Assembly: GCF_016595245.1 (NCBI RefSeq)
Contig: NZ_JAENHM010000058.1
Coordinates: forward strand, 1-64,000
Direction: 5' to 3'
Origin: Azospirillum endophyticum
Lineage (GTDB): Bacteria > Pseudomonadota > Alphaproteobacteria > Azospirillales > Azospirillaceae
DNA length: 64,000 bases
The notes beneath the pieces are model-generated. The model had not been told where the DNA came from and searched no databases. It worked only from the letters and a program-made list of their open reading frames with translations. Shown here in pieces: positions 17,087 to 25,844 of the stretch. Position numbers and translations under genes: made by a program. Position 1 is the first letter of the stretch. Each line of letters opens with the position of its first letter.

Positions 17087-19747
17087 ATGGCCCGCATCCG
17101 ATCCGTTACGGGACAGCGGCGGACCCTCCTGGATCGAGGATGGTCGCTGACTGCCCTGACACCCGGCGATAATCGCCCTCTCCCGCCCCGGGAGAGGGAA
17201 GGGGCCCATGCGCAGCATGGGAAGGGTGAGGGGGCGGGCACGGAGCCATGCGCTTCGGGATTTTTGGATCACCCCTCACCCTCCCCACTTCGTGGGTCCC
17301 CTCCCTCTCCCGGGGCGGGAGAGGGAGTCGTACGCGAGGGCGTCCCCGCGCCGGTGCCCGGCACCGTGGCCCAGGCCCTCCAGGCAGCCGGCCTGTGGTC
17401 GTCCGAGGACCCGGCCCCGCTGCACGACAAGGATTTCGTCTACCGCACCCGCCTGACCGGCCATGGCCCGCGCCTCCTGCGCTTCCACGGCCTCGCCACC
17501 ATCGCGGAGGTGCGGCTGGACGGCGAGCGCATCCTGACCTCCGACAGCATGTATCTGGCCCATGAGGTGCCGGTGACGCTGAACGGCGAAGCGGAGCTGT
17601 CCATCCGCTTCCACGCCCTGCATCCGGTGCTGGCGGCCAGGAAGGGCCGCGCCCGCTGGCGGCCCAAGCTGGCCGAGCCGGCGGGGCTGCGCTTCGTCCG
17701 CACTACCCTGCTGGGCCATATGCCGGGCTGGTGCCCGCCGATCCACGCCGTCGGTCCCTTCCGCCCGGTGGAGCTGGTGGAGGAGACCGGCCCCTGCCGC
17801 GTGCTCGCCGCCGACCTGCGCAGCGGCTATGACGGGCGGGACGGCCACCTCTCGCTGCGCCTGACGGTGGAGGGCGCGGCGGCCGGCACCGTTGGGTCGG
17901 TCGAGGTCGCCGGCCGGACGGTGCCGCTGGCCTTCGACGGCGTCGACGGTTTCCAGGCCGACCTGACCCTGCCGGGCGTGGAGCCCTGGTGGCCGCACAC
18001 CCACGGCGAGCCGGTCCTGCACGGCGTGACCGTGCGGATCGGTGCCGTCGAGGTCGATCTCGGCCGCGTCGGCTTCCGCTCGCTGGCGGTCGACCGCGGG
18101 CCGGACGGCGACGGCTTCGCGCTGCTGGTCAACGGCGTGCGCGTGTTCTGCCGCGGCGGCTGCTGGGTCCCGGTCGATCTGGTCGGGCTGTCCTCGGACC
18201 GCGCCACCTATGAGCCCGAACTGCGCCGGATGCGCGAGGCCGGCGCCAACATGGTCCGCGTCGGCGGCACCATGCTGTACGAGGGCGACGCCTTCTTCGA
18301 GCTGTGCGACGAGCTGGGCATCCTGGTCTGGCAGGACGCCATGTTCGCCAATTTCGACTATCCGACCGACGCCGCCTTCCTCGACGGCGTGCGGGCGGAG
18401 ATCGCGCAGCTGCTCGACCGCACCCAGGCCTCTCCCTCGCTGGCCGTTCTCTGCGGCGGCAGCGAGATGGAACAGCAGGCGGCCATGCTGGGGCTTCCCC
18501 GCGCCTCCTGGAGCCAGCCGGCGTTGGGCGCGGTGATCGCGGAGGAGGCGACCGCCCGCCGCCCCGACTTGATCCAAGTTCCGAATTCCCCCAGCGGCGG
18601 GCCGCTGCCCTTCATCGCCAATGCCGGTGTGACCCATTACTACGGGGTCGGCGCCTACATGAAGCCGCTGGAGGACGCCCGGCGGGCCGGAATCCGCTTC
18701 GCCAGCGAATGCCTCGCCTTCGCCAACCTCCCGGAGGACGATCCGCCGGGCGTCCCGGCGCTCCATCATCCGCACTGGAAGGCGCGGGTGCCGCGCGACC
18801 CCGGCGCTTCCTGGGACTTCGAGGATGTGCGCGAGCATTATCTGGAGACGCTCTACGCCGTCGATCCGCGCCGCCTGCGCTACGAGGATCCCGACCGCTA
18901 CCGCAGGTTGTCGCGTGCGGTGACCGGCGAGGTGATGCAGGCGGTGTTCGACGAGTGGCGGCGCGCCGGGTCGACCTGTGCCGGCGGTCTGGTCTGGCAG
19001 TGGCGCGACCCCTGGCCCAGTGGGGGTTGGGGCGCCGGCTGGGGCGTGGTCGCCGCCGACGGCACCCCGAAGCCGGCCTTGTACGCCCTGAAGCGTGCCT
19101 TCCGCCCGCTGCGGGTGATCCTGACCGACGAGGGCGTCAACGGGTTGGCCGTGCATCTGGTCAACGACAGCGCCCGGCCGGTGGAGGCGCTGCTGCGGCT
19201 GACGGCTTGGCGTGAGGGCGGGCGCGACGGGTCGGTGCCGGTGCTGAAGGCGGAGCGGGTGGTGACGCTGCCGGCGAGGACGGCGATCACGCTGGCCGCG
19301 GCAGAGTTGTCCGACCGCTTTTTTGACACGACCTACGCCTACAGGTTTGGGCCTATCTCGCACGATGTGGTGACGGCGCAGTTGCTGCTGGCCGAAAGGG
19401 GCGCGGAACCAATTGACGAGTCTCATTATTTCCCCAAGGGACGCTCGCTGCCGCGTGCGGATCTGGGCCTGACGGCGGTGGCGGAGCGTCAAGGGGAAGA
19501 CTGGGCCTTGCGGCTGGCGACAGGGCGGTTCGCCTGTTCGGTGCATGTGGAGGACGAGCGGTTCCAGGCGGAAGACGCCTGGTTCCATCTGCCTCCCGGC
19601 GTCGAGCGGATCGTCCGCCTGCGACCGCGGGCCGCTTCGGGGGATGGGTTTACGGACGGGACGGCATCGGCCGGACGATTGGTGCCGAACGGCGAGGTCC
19701 ATGCGCTGAACGCGCTGGCGCCCGTCCGCTACAGGGGGAACGCATGA
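17087..19747 (+). CDS. GH2 glycosidase (beta-mannosidase-like) with in-frame palindromic insertion
   Basis: 886 aa glycoside hydrolase family 2 protein with a sugar-binding domain, an immunoglobulin-like middle and a TIM barrel. The acid/base Glu is near 460 in LAVLCGGSEMEQQ and the nucleophile Glu near 541 in RFASECLAFANLP; VFCRGGCWVPVD and GANMVRVGGTMLYEGDAFFE are family segments. It starts six bases after the DUF1839 stop and overlaps the hydrolase by four bases. Residues about 30-80 are encoded by a 150-base palindromic repeat that interrupts the usual N-terminal strand (LDRGWSLTALTPG ... VPAPVPGTVAQAL). No signal peptide is evident, so it is probably cytoplasmic. Substrate unknown; the operon suggests an aminoacylated glycoside. 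Confidence 0.85.
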   Translation: MARIRSVTGQRRTLLDRGWSLTALTPGDNRPLPPREREGAHAQHGKGEGAGTEPCASGFLDHPSPSPLRGSPPSPGAGEGVVREGVPAPVPGTVAQALQAAGLWSSEDPAPLHDKDFVYRTRLTGHGPRLLRFHGLATIAEVRLDGERILTSDSMYLAHEVPVTLNGEAELSIRFHALHPVLAARKGRARWRPKLAEPAGLRFVRTTLLGHMPGWCPPIHAVGPFRPVELVEETGPCRVLAADLRSGYDGRDGHLSLRLTVEGAAAGTVGSVEVAGRTVPLAFDGVDGFQADLTLPGVEPWWPHTHGEPVLHGVTVRIGAVEVDLGRVGFRSLAVDRGPDGDGFALLVNGVRVFCRGGCWVPVDLVGLSSDRATYEPELRRMREAGANMVRVGGTMLYEGDAFFELCDELGILVWQDAMFANFDYPTDAAFLDGVRAEIAQLLDRTQASPSLAVLCGGSEMEQQAAMLGLPRASWSQPALGAVIAEEATARRPDLIQVPNSPSGGPLPFIANAGVTHYYGVGAYMKPLEDARRAGIRFASECLAFANLPEDDPPGVPALHHPHWKARVPRDPGASWDFEDVREHYLETLYAVDPRRLRYEDPDRYRRLSRAVTGEVMQAVFDEWRRAGSTCAGGLVWQWRDPWPSGGWGAGWGVVAADGTPKPALYALKRAFRPLRVILTDEGVNGLAVHLVNDSARPVEALLRLTAWREGGRDGSVPVLKAERVVTLPARTAITLAAAELSDRFFDTTYAYRFGPISHDVVTAQLLLAERGAEPIDESHYFPKGRSLPRADLGLTAVAERQGEDWALRLATGRFACSVHVEDERFQAEDAWFHLPPGVERIVRLRPRAASGDGFTDGTASAGRLVPNGEVHALNALAPVRYRGNA
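17176..17325. repeat. 150-base palindromic element inside the GH2 coding sequence
   Basis: The ends are perfect 23-base inverted copies (17176-17198 and 17303-17325), each containing CCCTCTCCCG and CGGGAGAGGG half palindromes. Inside, both halves contain a small hairpin (CCCATG...CATGGG near 17205-17220; CCCACTTCGTGGG near 17284-17296) flanked by AGGGTGAGG or its complement. The length is exactly 50 codons and the GH2 frame stays open through it. It resembles the GC-rich intergenic palindromes at 29034 and 36690. Confidence 0.88.
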
Positions 19748-21534
19748 AGCCGACACCGGTGGTGTTCGAGGGTTGTTTCGGATGGCTGCACCCGGCGCAG
19801 GGCCTGCGCGGGGTGGTCCTGTGCGGCCCCTACGGCTACGAGGAGCTCTGCGCGCACCGCGCCTGGAAGAGCTTCGCCGAAAAATTGGCTGCGGCCGGTT
19901 TGCCGACGTTGCGTTACGACCATCCCGGATCCGGTGATTCGGCCGGGGACGATGGCGAGCCGGACCGGGTGCGCGCCTGGCTGGACGGCGTCAAGGCGGC
20001 GGTCCGCCGTCTGCGCGAGGACACCGGCGTCACCGAGCTGACCCTGGTCGGCTACCGCATGGGGGCGCTGCTCGCCACCGCGGCGGCGCAGGAACTGGCG
20101 GAGGAGGGGCAGGGCGTCGATACGCTGGTCCTGCTGGCGCCGATCACCTCCGGCCGCAAGGCGGTGCGCGAACTCCAGACCCTGTCGGCCATGGTGCTGC
20201 GCCCGGTCTGCAACCCGGAGCCGCCGGAACGCGCGTCCTGGCTGAATGTGATCGGCATGCCGCTGACGCCGGAGACGGCGCTGACGCTGGGCGGTCTCGA
20301 TCCCTGCGACCGGCCGGCCCTGCCGGCGCCGCGCATCCTGATCGCCGACCGGCCGGAGGCCAAGGCGCCGGTGAAGCTGGCGGCGCGCTGGCGGGCCATC
20401 GGGGCGGAAGCCGAGCCGATGGGCGTCAGCGGCGTGATGGAGCTGATCCAGCAGCCCCAGGGCGCCCAAGCGGCCGCGGTTCTGGAGCCGGTCGTGCGCT
20501 GGATCGCCGCCGGCGAAGTCGCCCGCGGGGCGGCCCCGCCGCCGGACCGGCCGGCCGGCCTGATGATGCCGACCGCGGTCGAACGGCCGATCTTCTTCGG
20601 CGCCGCGCCGGAGCTGTTCGGCATCTATTGCACCCCGGTCCTCGCCGACCCGGCCGGCAACCGGCCGGCCATCCTGTTCCTGAACAGCGGTGCCACCCAC
20701 CATGTCGGCTCCGGTCGCGCCACCGTGGTGCAGGCGCGGCGGCTGGCGGCGCGCGGCTACACCTCTCTCAGGATCGACGCCGCCGGCATCGGCGACAGCC
20801 CCGACCGCCCCGGCTTCCCCGACAACCTGCTCTACAACAAGGAGGTGATCGGCGACGTGCGAGCCGCGCTGAACTGGCTGGAGGAGCAGGGGCACGAGCG
20901 CATCGTCGTCATCGGCCTGTGCGCCGGCGGCACGCCCGCCCTGCATGCCGGCTTGGGCGACGACCGCGTGGTCGGGCAGATCGTGCTGAATCCCGGCCGG
21001 TTCGAGATGGGCGGTGGCATCGCCGTGTCGGAGCTGATGCGGACGGTCGCCTTCCGCTCCACCAAGGAATATCTGCTGGAGGCGCTGAAGCCGGCCCGGC
21101 TGCGCGCCAGCTTCCGCAAGCGGTCCCGGGTCACCGGGCTCGCCAAGCGTCTGGCCGGCCGATTCTTCCGCAAGCTGCTGATCCGCACCGGCCTGACCCG
21201 CCAGGCGCTGCGCATGTTCCGCCGTCTGTCGGCGGAGGGCCGGCGGGTGCTGGTGGTCTACAGCAGCGACGACATGACGCTGGCCGAATTCTACCTGCAT
21301 CTGGGCGAGGGCGGCCGGGCGCTGGAGGGCCTGCCCGGCATCGAGGTGGTCTATCTCGACCGCTCCGACCACAGCCTGACGGTGTGGGAGGCCCGCGACC
21401 GGCTGAACCATCTGGTCGACCGCCATCTGGCCGGCCTGGACGCCGCCGCGCAGACGGACCCCGACTCATCGGAACTGACCGGCTGGAGCCTGGGCTTGCC
21501 CGGGGGCCTGCCGTCCGGCGAGCGGGTGGGGTAG
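19744..21534 (+). CDS. Tandem alpha/beta-hydrolase protein (two domains)
   Basis: 596 aa built of two alpha/beta-hydrolase domains. The first (about 1-255) has an elbow reading LVGYRMGALL, with Arg105 at the nucleophile position, so it is probably not a classical serine hydrolase. The second (about 280-560) has VIGLCAGGTPAL with Cys393 as nucleophile, then an acidic segment (VVYSSDD) and LDRSDHSLT with a His, so a Cys-Asp-His triad is plausible. Similar GxRxG and GxCxG hydrolases occur near exosortase and glycolipid loci. It ends the aminoacyl-carrier operon (ATGA overlap with GH2) and may release or transfer the final acyl or aminoacyl product. Function inferred. Confidence 0.8.
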   Translation: MKPTPVVFEGCFGWLHPAQGLRGVVLCGPYGYEELCAHRAWKSFAEKLAAAGLPTLRYDHPGSGDSAGDDGEPDRVRAWLDGVKAAVRRLREDTGVTELTLVGYRMGALLATAAAQELAEEGQGVDTLVLLAPITSGRKAVRELQTLSAMVLRPVCNPEPPERASWLNVIGMPLTPETALTLGGLDPCDRPALPAPRILIADRPEAKAPVKLAARWRAIGAEAEPMGVSGVMELIQQPQGAQAAAVLEPVVRWIAAGEVARGAAPPPDRPAGLMMPTAVERPIFFGAAPELFGIYCTPVLADPAGNRPAILFLNSGATHHVGSGRATVVQARRLAARGYTSLRIDAAGIGDSPDRPGFPDNLLYNKEVIGDVRAALNWLEEQGHERIVVIGLCAGGTPALHAGLGDDRVVGQIVLNPGRFEMGGGIAVSELMRTVAFRSTKEYLLEALKPARLRASFRKRSRVTGLAKRLAGRFFRKLLIRTGLTRQALRMFRRLSAEGRRVLVVYSSDDMTLAEFYLHLGEGGRALEGLPGIEVVYLDRSDHSLTVWEARDRLNHLVDRHLAGLDAAAQTDPDSSELTGWSLGLPGGLPSGERVG

Positions 21535-21631
21535 GGAGCACATCCGGGAAGAGCACGGGAGTCGGATTGACACGGGCCCCGTCGGCGGCGGAACGTCGGC
21601 GGGAGACCCATGTCCTGCGGAGACCATTCCG

Positions 21632-22159
21632 ATGCACCGGATTGAGCTTTCGGACGTTCCGGCCGGCTGCGCGCTGTATCCGCATCTTCCGACGGCGGAT
21701 TTCCACGATTCCTACCGATTCCCCGTGCCCGATCCACGGCTGTCGGCGCTGGAACTCCTGATCGAGGTGCTGGCCGCCAGCCCGCCCTGGATCGAGCGGA
21801 TGATGTGGCTGAGGAACAAGGCGGTCCGGTTGCTCGGGCTGAAGGATCTCGGCGCGCTCGGCGCCATCGATCCCGCCAAACCGCCCGGTTCCTATCTGCC
21901 CGGCGACAGGATCGGCATCTTCACGCTGGTCGAAAGCCGGGAGGACGAGGTGGTCGTCTGCGACCGCGACAGGCATCTGGACGTCTGGCTGTCGGTGCGC
22001 AAGCTCCCATCCGACGCGAACGGCGACTGGGCGGCGGTCACCACGGTGGTCAGGACGAAGAATCGGCTCGGCAGGGCTTACATGCTGGTGGTCAAGCCGA
22101 TGCACCGGATGATCGTCCCGGCCTCGCTGCGCAGCTACCTCGCCCGCAAGGGCGGGTGA
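21632..22159 (+). CDS. DUF2867 family protein
   Basis: 175 aa matching the DUF2867 pattern: PPWIERMMWLRNKAVRLLGL, then YLPGDRIGIFTLVESREDEV, RDRHLDVWLSVRK and TTVVRTKNRLGRAYMLVVKP. No activity is known; in other bacteria the domain is often fused to short-chain dehydrogenase-like proteins. It lies 97 bases after the hydrolase and could be the tail of the same operon or separate. It converges on the M20 peptidase gene. The start at 21632 is the first ATG in a region that matches the family. Confidence 0.72.
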   Translation: MHRIELSDVPAGCALYPHLPTADFHDSYRFPVPDPRLSALELLIEVLAASPPWIERMMWLRNKAVRLLGLKDLGALGAIDPAKPPGSYLPGDRIGIFTLVESREDEVVVCDRDRHLDVWLSVRKLPSDANGDWAAVTTVVRTKNRLGRAYMLVVKPMHRMIVPASLRSYLARKGG

Positions 22160-22193
22160 CATTCGTGGATAGAGAGTGTGACTTACGGACTCC

Positions 22194-22252
22194 AACCCGG
22201 ATCGCACCCCCAAAAAAGCACCCCCAAAAAAAGCAGAGGTGCTGCCTGGGTT
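22194..22252. terminator. Probable bidirectional terminator between convergent genes
   Basis: Arms AACCCGGATCGCACC (22194-22208) and GGTGCTGCCTGGGTT (22238-22252) can pair imperfectly. The loop holds two copies of GCACCCCCAAAAAA, giving A-runs on one strand and T-runs on the other. It sits between the stops of two converging genes, which fits a shared terminator, but the runs are in the loop rather than after the stem. Confidence 0.4.
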
Positions 22253-22269
22253 TGTCCAGTTCCCCCTCC

Positions 22270-23520
22270 TTACCCCAGCAGTTCCGCCAGGGACCGCGCC
22301 ACCACCTGGGTCGCCTTGCGCAGGTCTTCCAGCACCAGCTTCTCGTCGGCGCGGTGGCCGTTCGCTTCCAGCAGGTCGCGCGGGCCGGCGCCATAGAGGA
22401 TGGTCGGGATGCCGGCCTCCGAATAATGGCGGGCGTCGGTGTAGAGCGGGATGCCGGTCTGGCCGACGGGCACGCCCAGGACCTCCTGCGCCTGGCCGGC
22501 GAACAGCGCCGCCAGCCGCGGCGCGTCGCCGACCGAGCGGAAGGGGCGGGCCAGCAGGATGCGGCGGATGGTGACGCGGATGCCCTCACGGCCTGCGGCG
22601 GCCCCTTCGATCAAGGCGTGCAACTCGGCCTCGACCTCCGCCGGGTTCTCTTCCGGGATCATGCGGCGGTCGAGGCGCAAGGTGACGCGGTCGGGGACCA
22701 CGTTGGTGTTGATGCCGCCTTGGATCAACCCGACGGTCAGCGACGGGCTGGTGATGCCGGCGACAGCGGAGCGGCGCTTCGCCAGTTCCGGCCGGTGGGC
22801 GTAGAGGGCCGCCAGGATGCCGGTCGCCGCCTCCAGCGCATCATGGCCGGTGTCGGGGCGGGCGGCATGGGCGGACTTGCCGTCGACCTGGACCTCCAGG
22901 TGCAGGCAGCCATTGTGCCCGGTCACCACCGAATAGGCGAAGCTGGCCGACACCGCGTAGTCCGGCTTGGAAATGCCCTGCTCCAGCAGCCATTTCGGCC
23001 CGATCTCGCCGCCGGCCTCCTCGTCGTAGGTCAGGTGCAGCTCGACCGTTCCCTTCAGCGGCGCCTGGGAGGCGATCAGCGCCTGAAGCGCGAAGGCGTA
23101 GGTGGCGAAATCGGATTTCGACACCGCGACGCCGCGGCCATACATCACGCCGTCGCGGATCTCCGCGCCATAGGGATCGCTCGACCAGCCTTCGCCGGGC
23201 GGCACCACGTCGCCATGGGCGTTCAGCGCCACGGTAGGCCCATCGCCGAAACGGTGGCGGATCACCAGATTGGTGGCGCTGACCATGCCGTTGGCCCGCA
23301 CCAGCTCGGCCGGCACCGGATGACGCTCCACCGCGAAGCCCATCCCCTCCAGCAGTCCGGCGGCGCGGACGGCATGGGGGGCGCAGTCGCCGGGCGGGTT
23401 GTCGGACGGCACCTTCACCAGCTCCGCCAGGAAACGGACCTCCTCGTCGAAGCGGGCGTCCACCGCCTCATCCAGCGTGGTGGCCAGGGTGGCGGCGAGG
23501 GAAGGGGACAGGTCGGTCAT
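22270..23520 (-). CDS. M20 family metallopeptidase (ArgE/DapE-like deacylase)
   Basis: 416 aa zinc amidohydrolase. Metal-site segments are LNAHGDVVPPGEGWSSDPYG (His, Asp), then YDEEAGGEIGPKWL (Glu-Glu) and TDARHYSEAGIPTILYGAG (His near the C-terminus). The dimerisation lid lies between (LEVQVDGKSAHAARPDTGHD). The family removes acyl groups from amino acids (acetylornithine, succinyl-diaminopimelate) or cleaves dipeptides; substrate unknown. It is translationally coupled to the upstream allantoate-type hydrolase (ATG overlaps its TGA), so the pair probably works in the same nitrogen-salvage route. Confidence 0.87.
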   Translation of the reverse strand: MTDLSPSLAATLATTLDEAVDARFDEEVRFLAELVKVPSDNPPGDCAPHAVRAAGLLEGMGFAVERHPVPAELVRANGMVSATNLVIRHRFGDGPTVALNAHGDVVPPGEGWSSDPYGAEIRDGVMYGRGVAVSKSDFATYAFALQALIASQAPLKGTVELHLTYDEEAGGEIGPKWLLEQGISKPDYAVSASFAYSVVTGHNGCLHLEVQVDGKSAHAARPDTGHDALEAATGILAALYAHRPELAKRRSAVAGITSPSLTVGLIQGGINTNVVPDRVTLRLDRRMIPEENPAEVEAELHALIEGAAAGREGIRVTIRRILLARPFRSVGDAPRLAALFAGQAQEVLGVPVGQTGIPLYTDARHYSEAGIPTILYGAGPRDLLEANGHRADEKLVLEDLRKATQVVARSLAELLG

Positions 23521-24794
23521 GGCAGGCGGTCCGTCACGGGATGGTGGGCAGGCTGGAAAGTCTCGACGAAGCGGGCGAGCACGCGGACGCCGGCCTCGGC
23601 GTCGGCGGCGGTGATCCGTTCGGCCGGATTGTGCGAGATGCCGCGTTCGCAGCGCACGAACAGCATGGCGATGTCGGTCAGCGCCGCCACCGCCATGGCG
23701 TCGTGGCCGGCGCCGCTCGGCAGTTCCGGCGCGTCCAGCCCCTCGGCCGCCGCGGCGGCGGCGAACTGCGCCATCAGCGCCGGGTGGCAGGCGACGGCCG
23801 GGCTTTCGTGCAGGGTCTCGAAGCCGATGGCGACGCCGCGGGCATCGGCGATCGCCTCCAGCCGGGCACGGACGGCGCCGACCCGCTCCAGCCGCAACGG
23901 GTCGCGGTCGGCGCGCAGGTCGATGGTGAAGCGGACCTTGCCGGGGATGACGTTGGTGGCGCCGGGCGACGCCTCGATCCGGCCGACGGTGCCGACCAGC
24001 CTGTCCTGGCCGGAGCAGAGCTGTTCGACGGCCAGGATCATGTCGGCGGCTGCCGCCAGGGCGTCGCGGCGCAGGGTCATCGGCACGGTGCCGGCATGGC
24101 CGGCCATCCCTTCCACCGTCACCGCCAGCCGGGTGGCGCCGGCGATGGCGGTGACGACGCCGACGGGGCGGCCCAGCGCCTCCAGCACCGGCCCCTGTTC
24201 GATGTGCAGCTCGGCATAGGCCAGCACGTCCTCGGGCCGGTAGGCGGCGCCGGCCCAGGCGGTGGGGTCCAATCCGAACGCCGTCATGGCGTCGGCCAGC
24301 CGCGTGCCGGCGGCGTCGCGCGTCTCCAGCACGGCGGGATCGAAGGTGCCGGCGATGGCGCGGCTGCCGATCAGGGTCGACTGGAACCGCGTGCCCTCCT
24401 CGTCGCCGAAGCCGATCACCTCGACGGCGAAGGGCAGGCGCCGGCCGCGTCGCTTCAGGCCGTCGACCACGGCGATGCCGCTCAGCACCCCCAGCATGCC
24501 GTCATAGCGCCCGGCGTCGCGCACGGTGTCGAGGTGGGAACCGATCAGCAGCGCCGGCAGGCCCGGCCGGTCGCCGTCATAGCGGCCGATGATGTTGCCG
24601 ACCGCATCCTCCCGCACGCTCATCCCCGCCTCGCGCATCCAGGCGGCGACGAGGTCGTTGGCGCGGCGGTGTTCCGGCGTCAGGTAGAGGCGCGACAGCC
24701 GCCCGTCCTCGGCGCTGATCGCCGCCAGCGCGTCGATGCGGTCGAGCAGGAGCGGCCCGGACAGCGGGGAGTCGGACTGCGGGGAATCGGACAT
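23517..24794 (-). CDS. Allantoate amidohydrolase / N-carbamoyl-L-amino-acid hydrolase (M20)
   Basis: 425 aa, hydantoinase/carbamoylase branch of M20. The segments GNIIGRYDG, LIGSHLDTVRDAGRYDGMLG and VIGFGDEEGTRF give the two-metal site, FTIDLRADRD is in the lid, and SGAGHDAMAVAAL plus CERGISHNPAE close the active site; the last pair is typical of allantoate amidohydrolase. It would release ammonia from allantoate (purine breakdown) or cleave N-carbamoyl amino acids. First gene of a two-gene leftward operon. No other purine-degradation gene is nearby, so a carbamoylase role is equally possible. Confidence 0.85.
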   Translation of the reverse strand: MSDSPQSDSPLSGPLLLDRIDALAAISAEDGRLSRLYLTPEHRRANDLVAAWMREAGMSVREDAVGNIIGRYDGDRPGLPALLIGSHLDTVRDAGRYDGMLGVLSGIAVVDGLKRRGRRLPFAVEVIGFGDEEGTRFQSTLIGSRAIAGTFDPAVLETRDAAGTRLADAMTAFGLDPTAWAGAAYRPEDVLAYAELHIEQGPVLEALGRPVGVVTAIAGATRLAVTVEGMAGHAGTVPMTLRRDALAAAADMILAVEQLCSGQDRLVGTVGRIEASPGATNVIPGKVRFTIDLRADRDPLRLERVGAVRARLEAIADARGVAIGFETLHESPAVACHPALMAQFAAAAAAEGLDAPELPSGAGHDAMAVAALTDIAMLFVRCERGISHNPAERITAADAEAGVRVLARFVETFQPAHHPVTDRLP

Positions 24795-25102
24795 CGGCGG
24801 TTCCGGAATGCACTGGGAAAACAGGACGACGGCACCGGTTATACGCCGAAGCCACCGCTCCGCCCTAGCCCCCGGCCGGTGAAGACAGTTTCAAAGAATC
24901 CCGGAAAGGAGCCCCGCCTCCGCCTTCCGGACATCCCGCAACGCAAAAAGACAAGGGGAGGATTGTTGGGAGTGCCGAATAATGCGTACCTCCCTCTGGA
25001 ATCGTCTTGCAGACTTCGTAAATGAAGGTGAACGAAGACAAGGGAGTGACGGCAGGCATTTGCTGCGGGTGCGAAATAAACTGCTTAAGGGGAGGTGCGT
25101 CG
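24795..25102. other. Divergent intergenic region
   Basis: About 308 bases between the leftward M20 pair and a small rightward gene, A/T-richer than average from about 24940 onward. It must hold promoters in both directions. I could not assign a convincing promoter, and the short frames here do not look coding. The AAGGGGAGGTG at 25087-25097 is the ribosome site of the gene at 25103. Confidence 0.4.
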
Positions 25103-25402
25103 ATGACGTCGTTCGATTCCGACATGCCCTTCGAGAACGCGACGCCGATTGGCCGGCCAAGCGGCGGCCTGTGGTTCAACGACCGGACCGAACTGGTCCA
25201 GGCCCGCACGCTGGCGGGATGGATCACGCTCCTGGCGGAAGACCGCGAGCTGGACGACCGTCAACTGGCGGTGGCGACCGGGCTCGACCTGGAAGACGTG
25301 CGCGCGGTGCGGGAGGGGGCGGTGGCGATGCTGCCGCCCCGGCTGCTGAACCGCGCCCTGGCCCGGCTGGAGGGCCGGAACGACGAAGGGCGGCTGCAAT
25401 AG
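25103..25402 (+). CDS. Small protein with helix-turn-helix-like C-terminal half
   Basis: 99 aa, not recognised. ATG 25103 follows a very good ribosome site (AGGGGAGGTG). Residues about 35-85 (TLAGWITLLAEDRELDDRQL, then AVATGLDLEDVRAVREGAVA) look like a four-helix lambda-repressor-type fold, but the match is weak. It may be a small DNA-binding regulator. It stands alone, converging on the 69-aa gene at 25461. Confidence 0.55.
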   Translation: MTSFDSDMPFENATPIGRPSGGLWFNDRTELVQARTLAGWITLLAEDRELDDRQLAVATGLDLEDVRAVREGAVAMLPPRLLNRALARLEGRNDEGRLQ

Positions 25403-25460
25403 CTTGCCGAGCCGCCCTTCCGGACTTTTGAACTCTGTGGCCGAACGCCGCGGCGCCGTG

Positions 25461-25670
25461 TCAGGCGACGGCCAGGACGTCCACATACATGTTGGCAGGG
25501 GCCGACAGGTGGATGCGGTACAGCATGCCGGACTGGTCGACGATGATGTCGGCGACCGGATTCTTGGTCGACAGGTCGGTCACCGCGGCGCGGACGTTGC
25601 GCGGCAGTTGGTCAAGGTCGACGTCGCGGTAGCCGCCCTTGTTGGAAAGCTTGATGGTCTTGTTGCCCAT
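25461..25670 (-). CDS. Conserved-looking small hypothetical protein
   Basis: 69 aa beginning MGNKTIKLSNKGGYRDVDLD and ending MYVDVLAVA. It is acidic with alternating short strands (SGMLYRIHLSAPANMYVDVL), probably a small beta-rich domain. No family was recognised. The composition looks like real coding sequence. It is adjacent to the stress-type BON gene but has its own upstream region of about 170 bases. Confidence 0.5.
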   Translation of the reverse strand: MGNKTIKLSNKGGYRDVDLDQLPRNVRAAVTDLSTKNPVADIIVDQSGMLYRIHLSAPANMYVDVLAVA

Positions 25671-25844
25671 GATGGCAGATGCTCTGTTCCAGAAGGCTTG
25701 AGAGGGGATACTCGATCAGCCGCGGGACAATGGTCCCCGCCGGTTAACCAAGGGTTAAGCACCCTCTCAGGCAATCCGGACACCGGTGCAGGGCAGCAGC
25801 GCACCCGGTGCAGGGGGCCGGCGCCCCCCGCCCGAGCCTTTGCT

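Noticed and set aside
17087-17340. Idea that the GH2 gene really starts after the repeat and the upstream part is non-coding
   Set aside because: The residues before the repeat (LDRGWSLTALTPG) match the usual GH2 N-terminal strand and are six bases after the DUF1839 stop, so an in-frame insertion is the better reading; it is not fully excluded.
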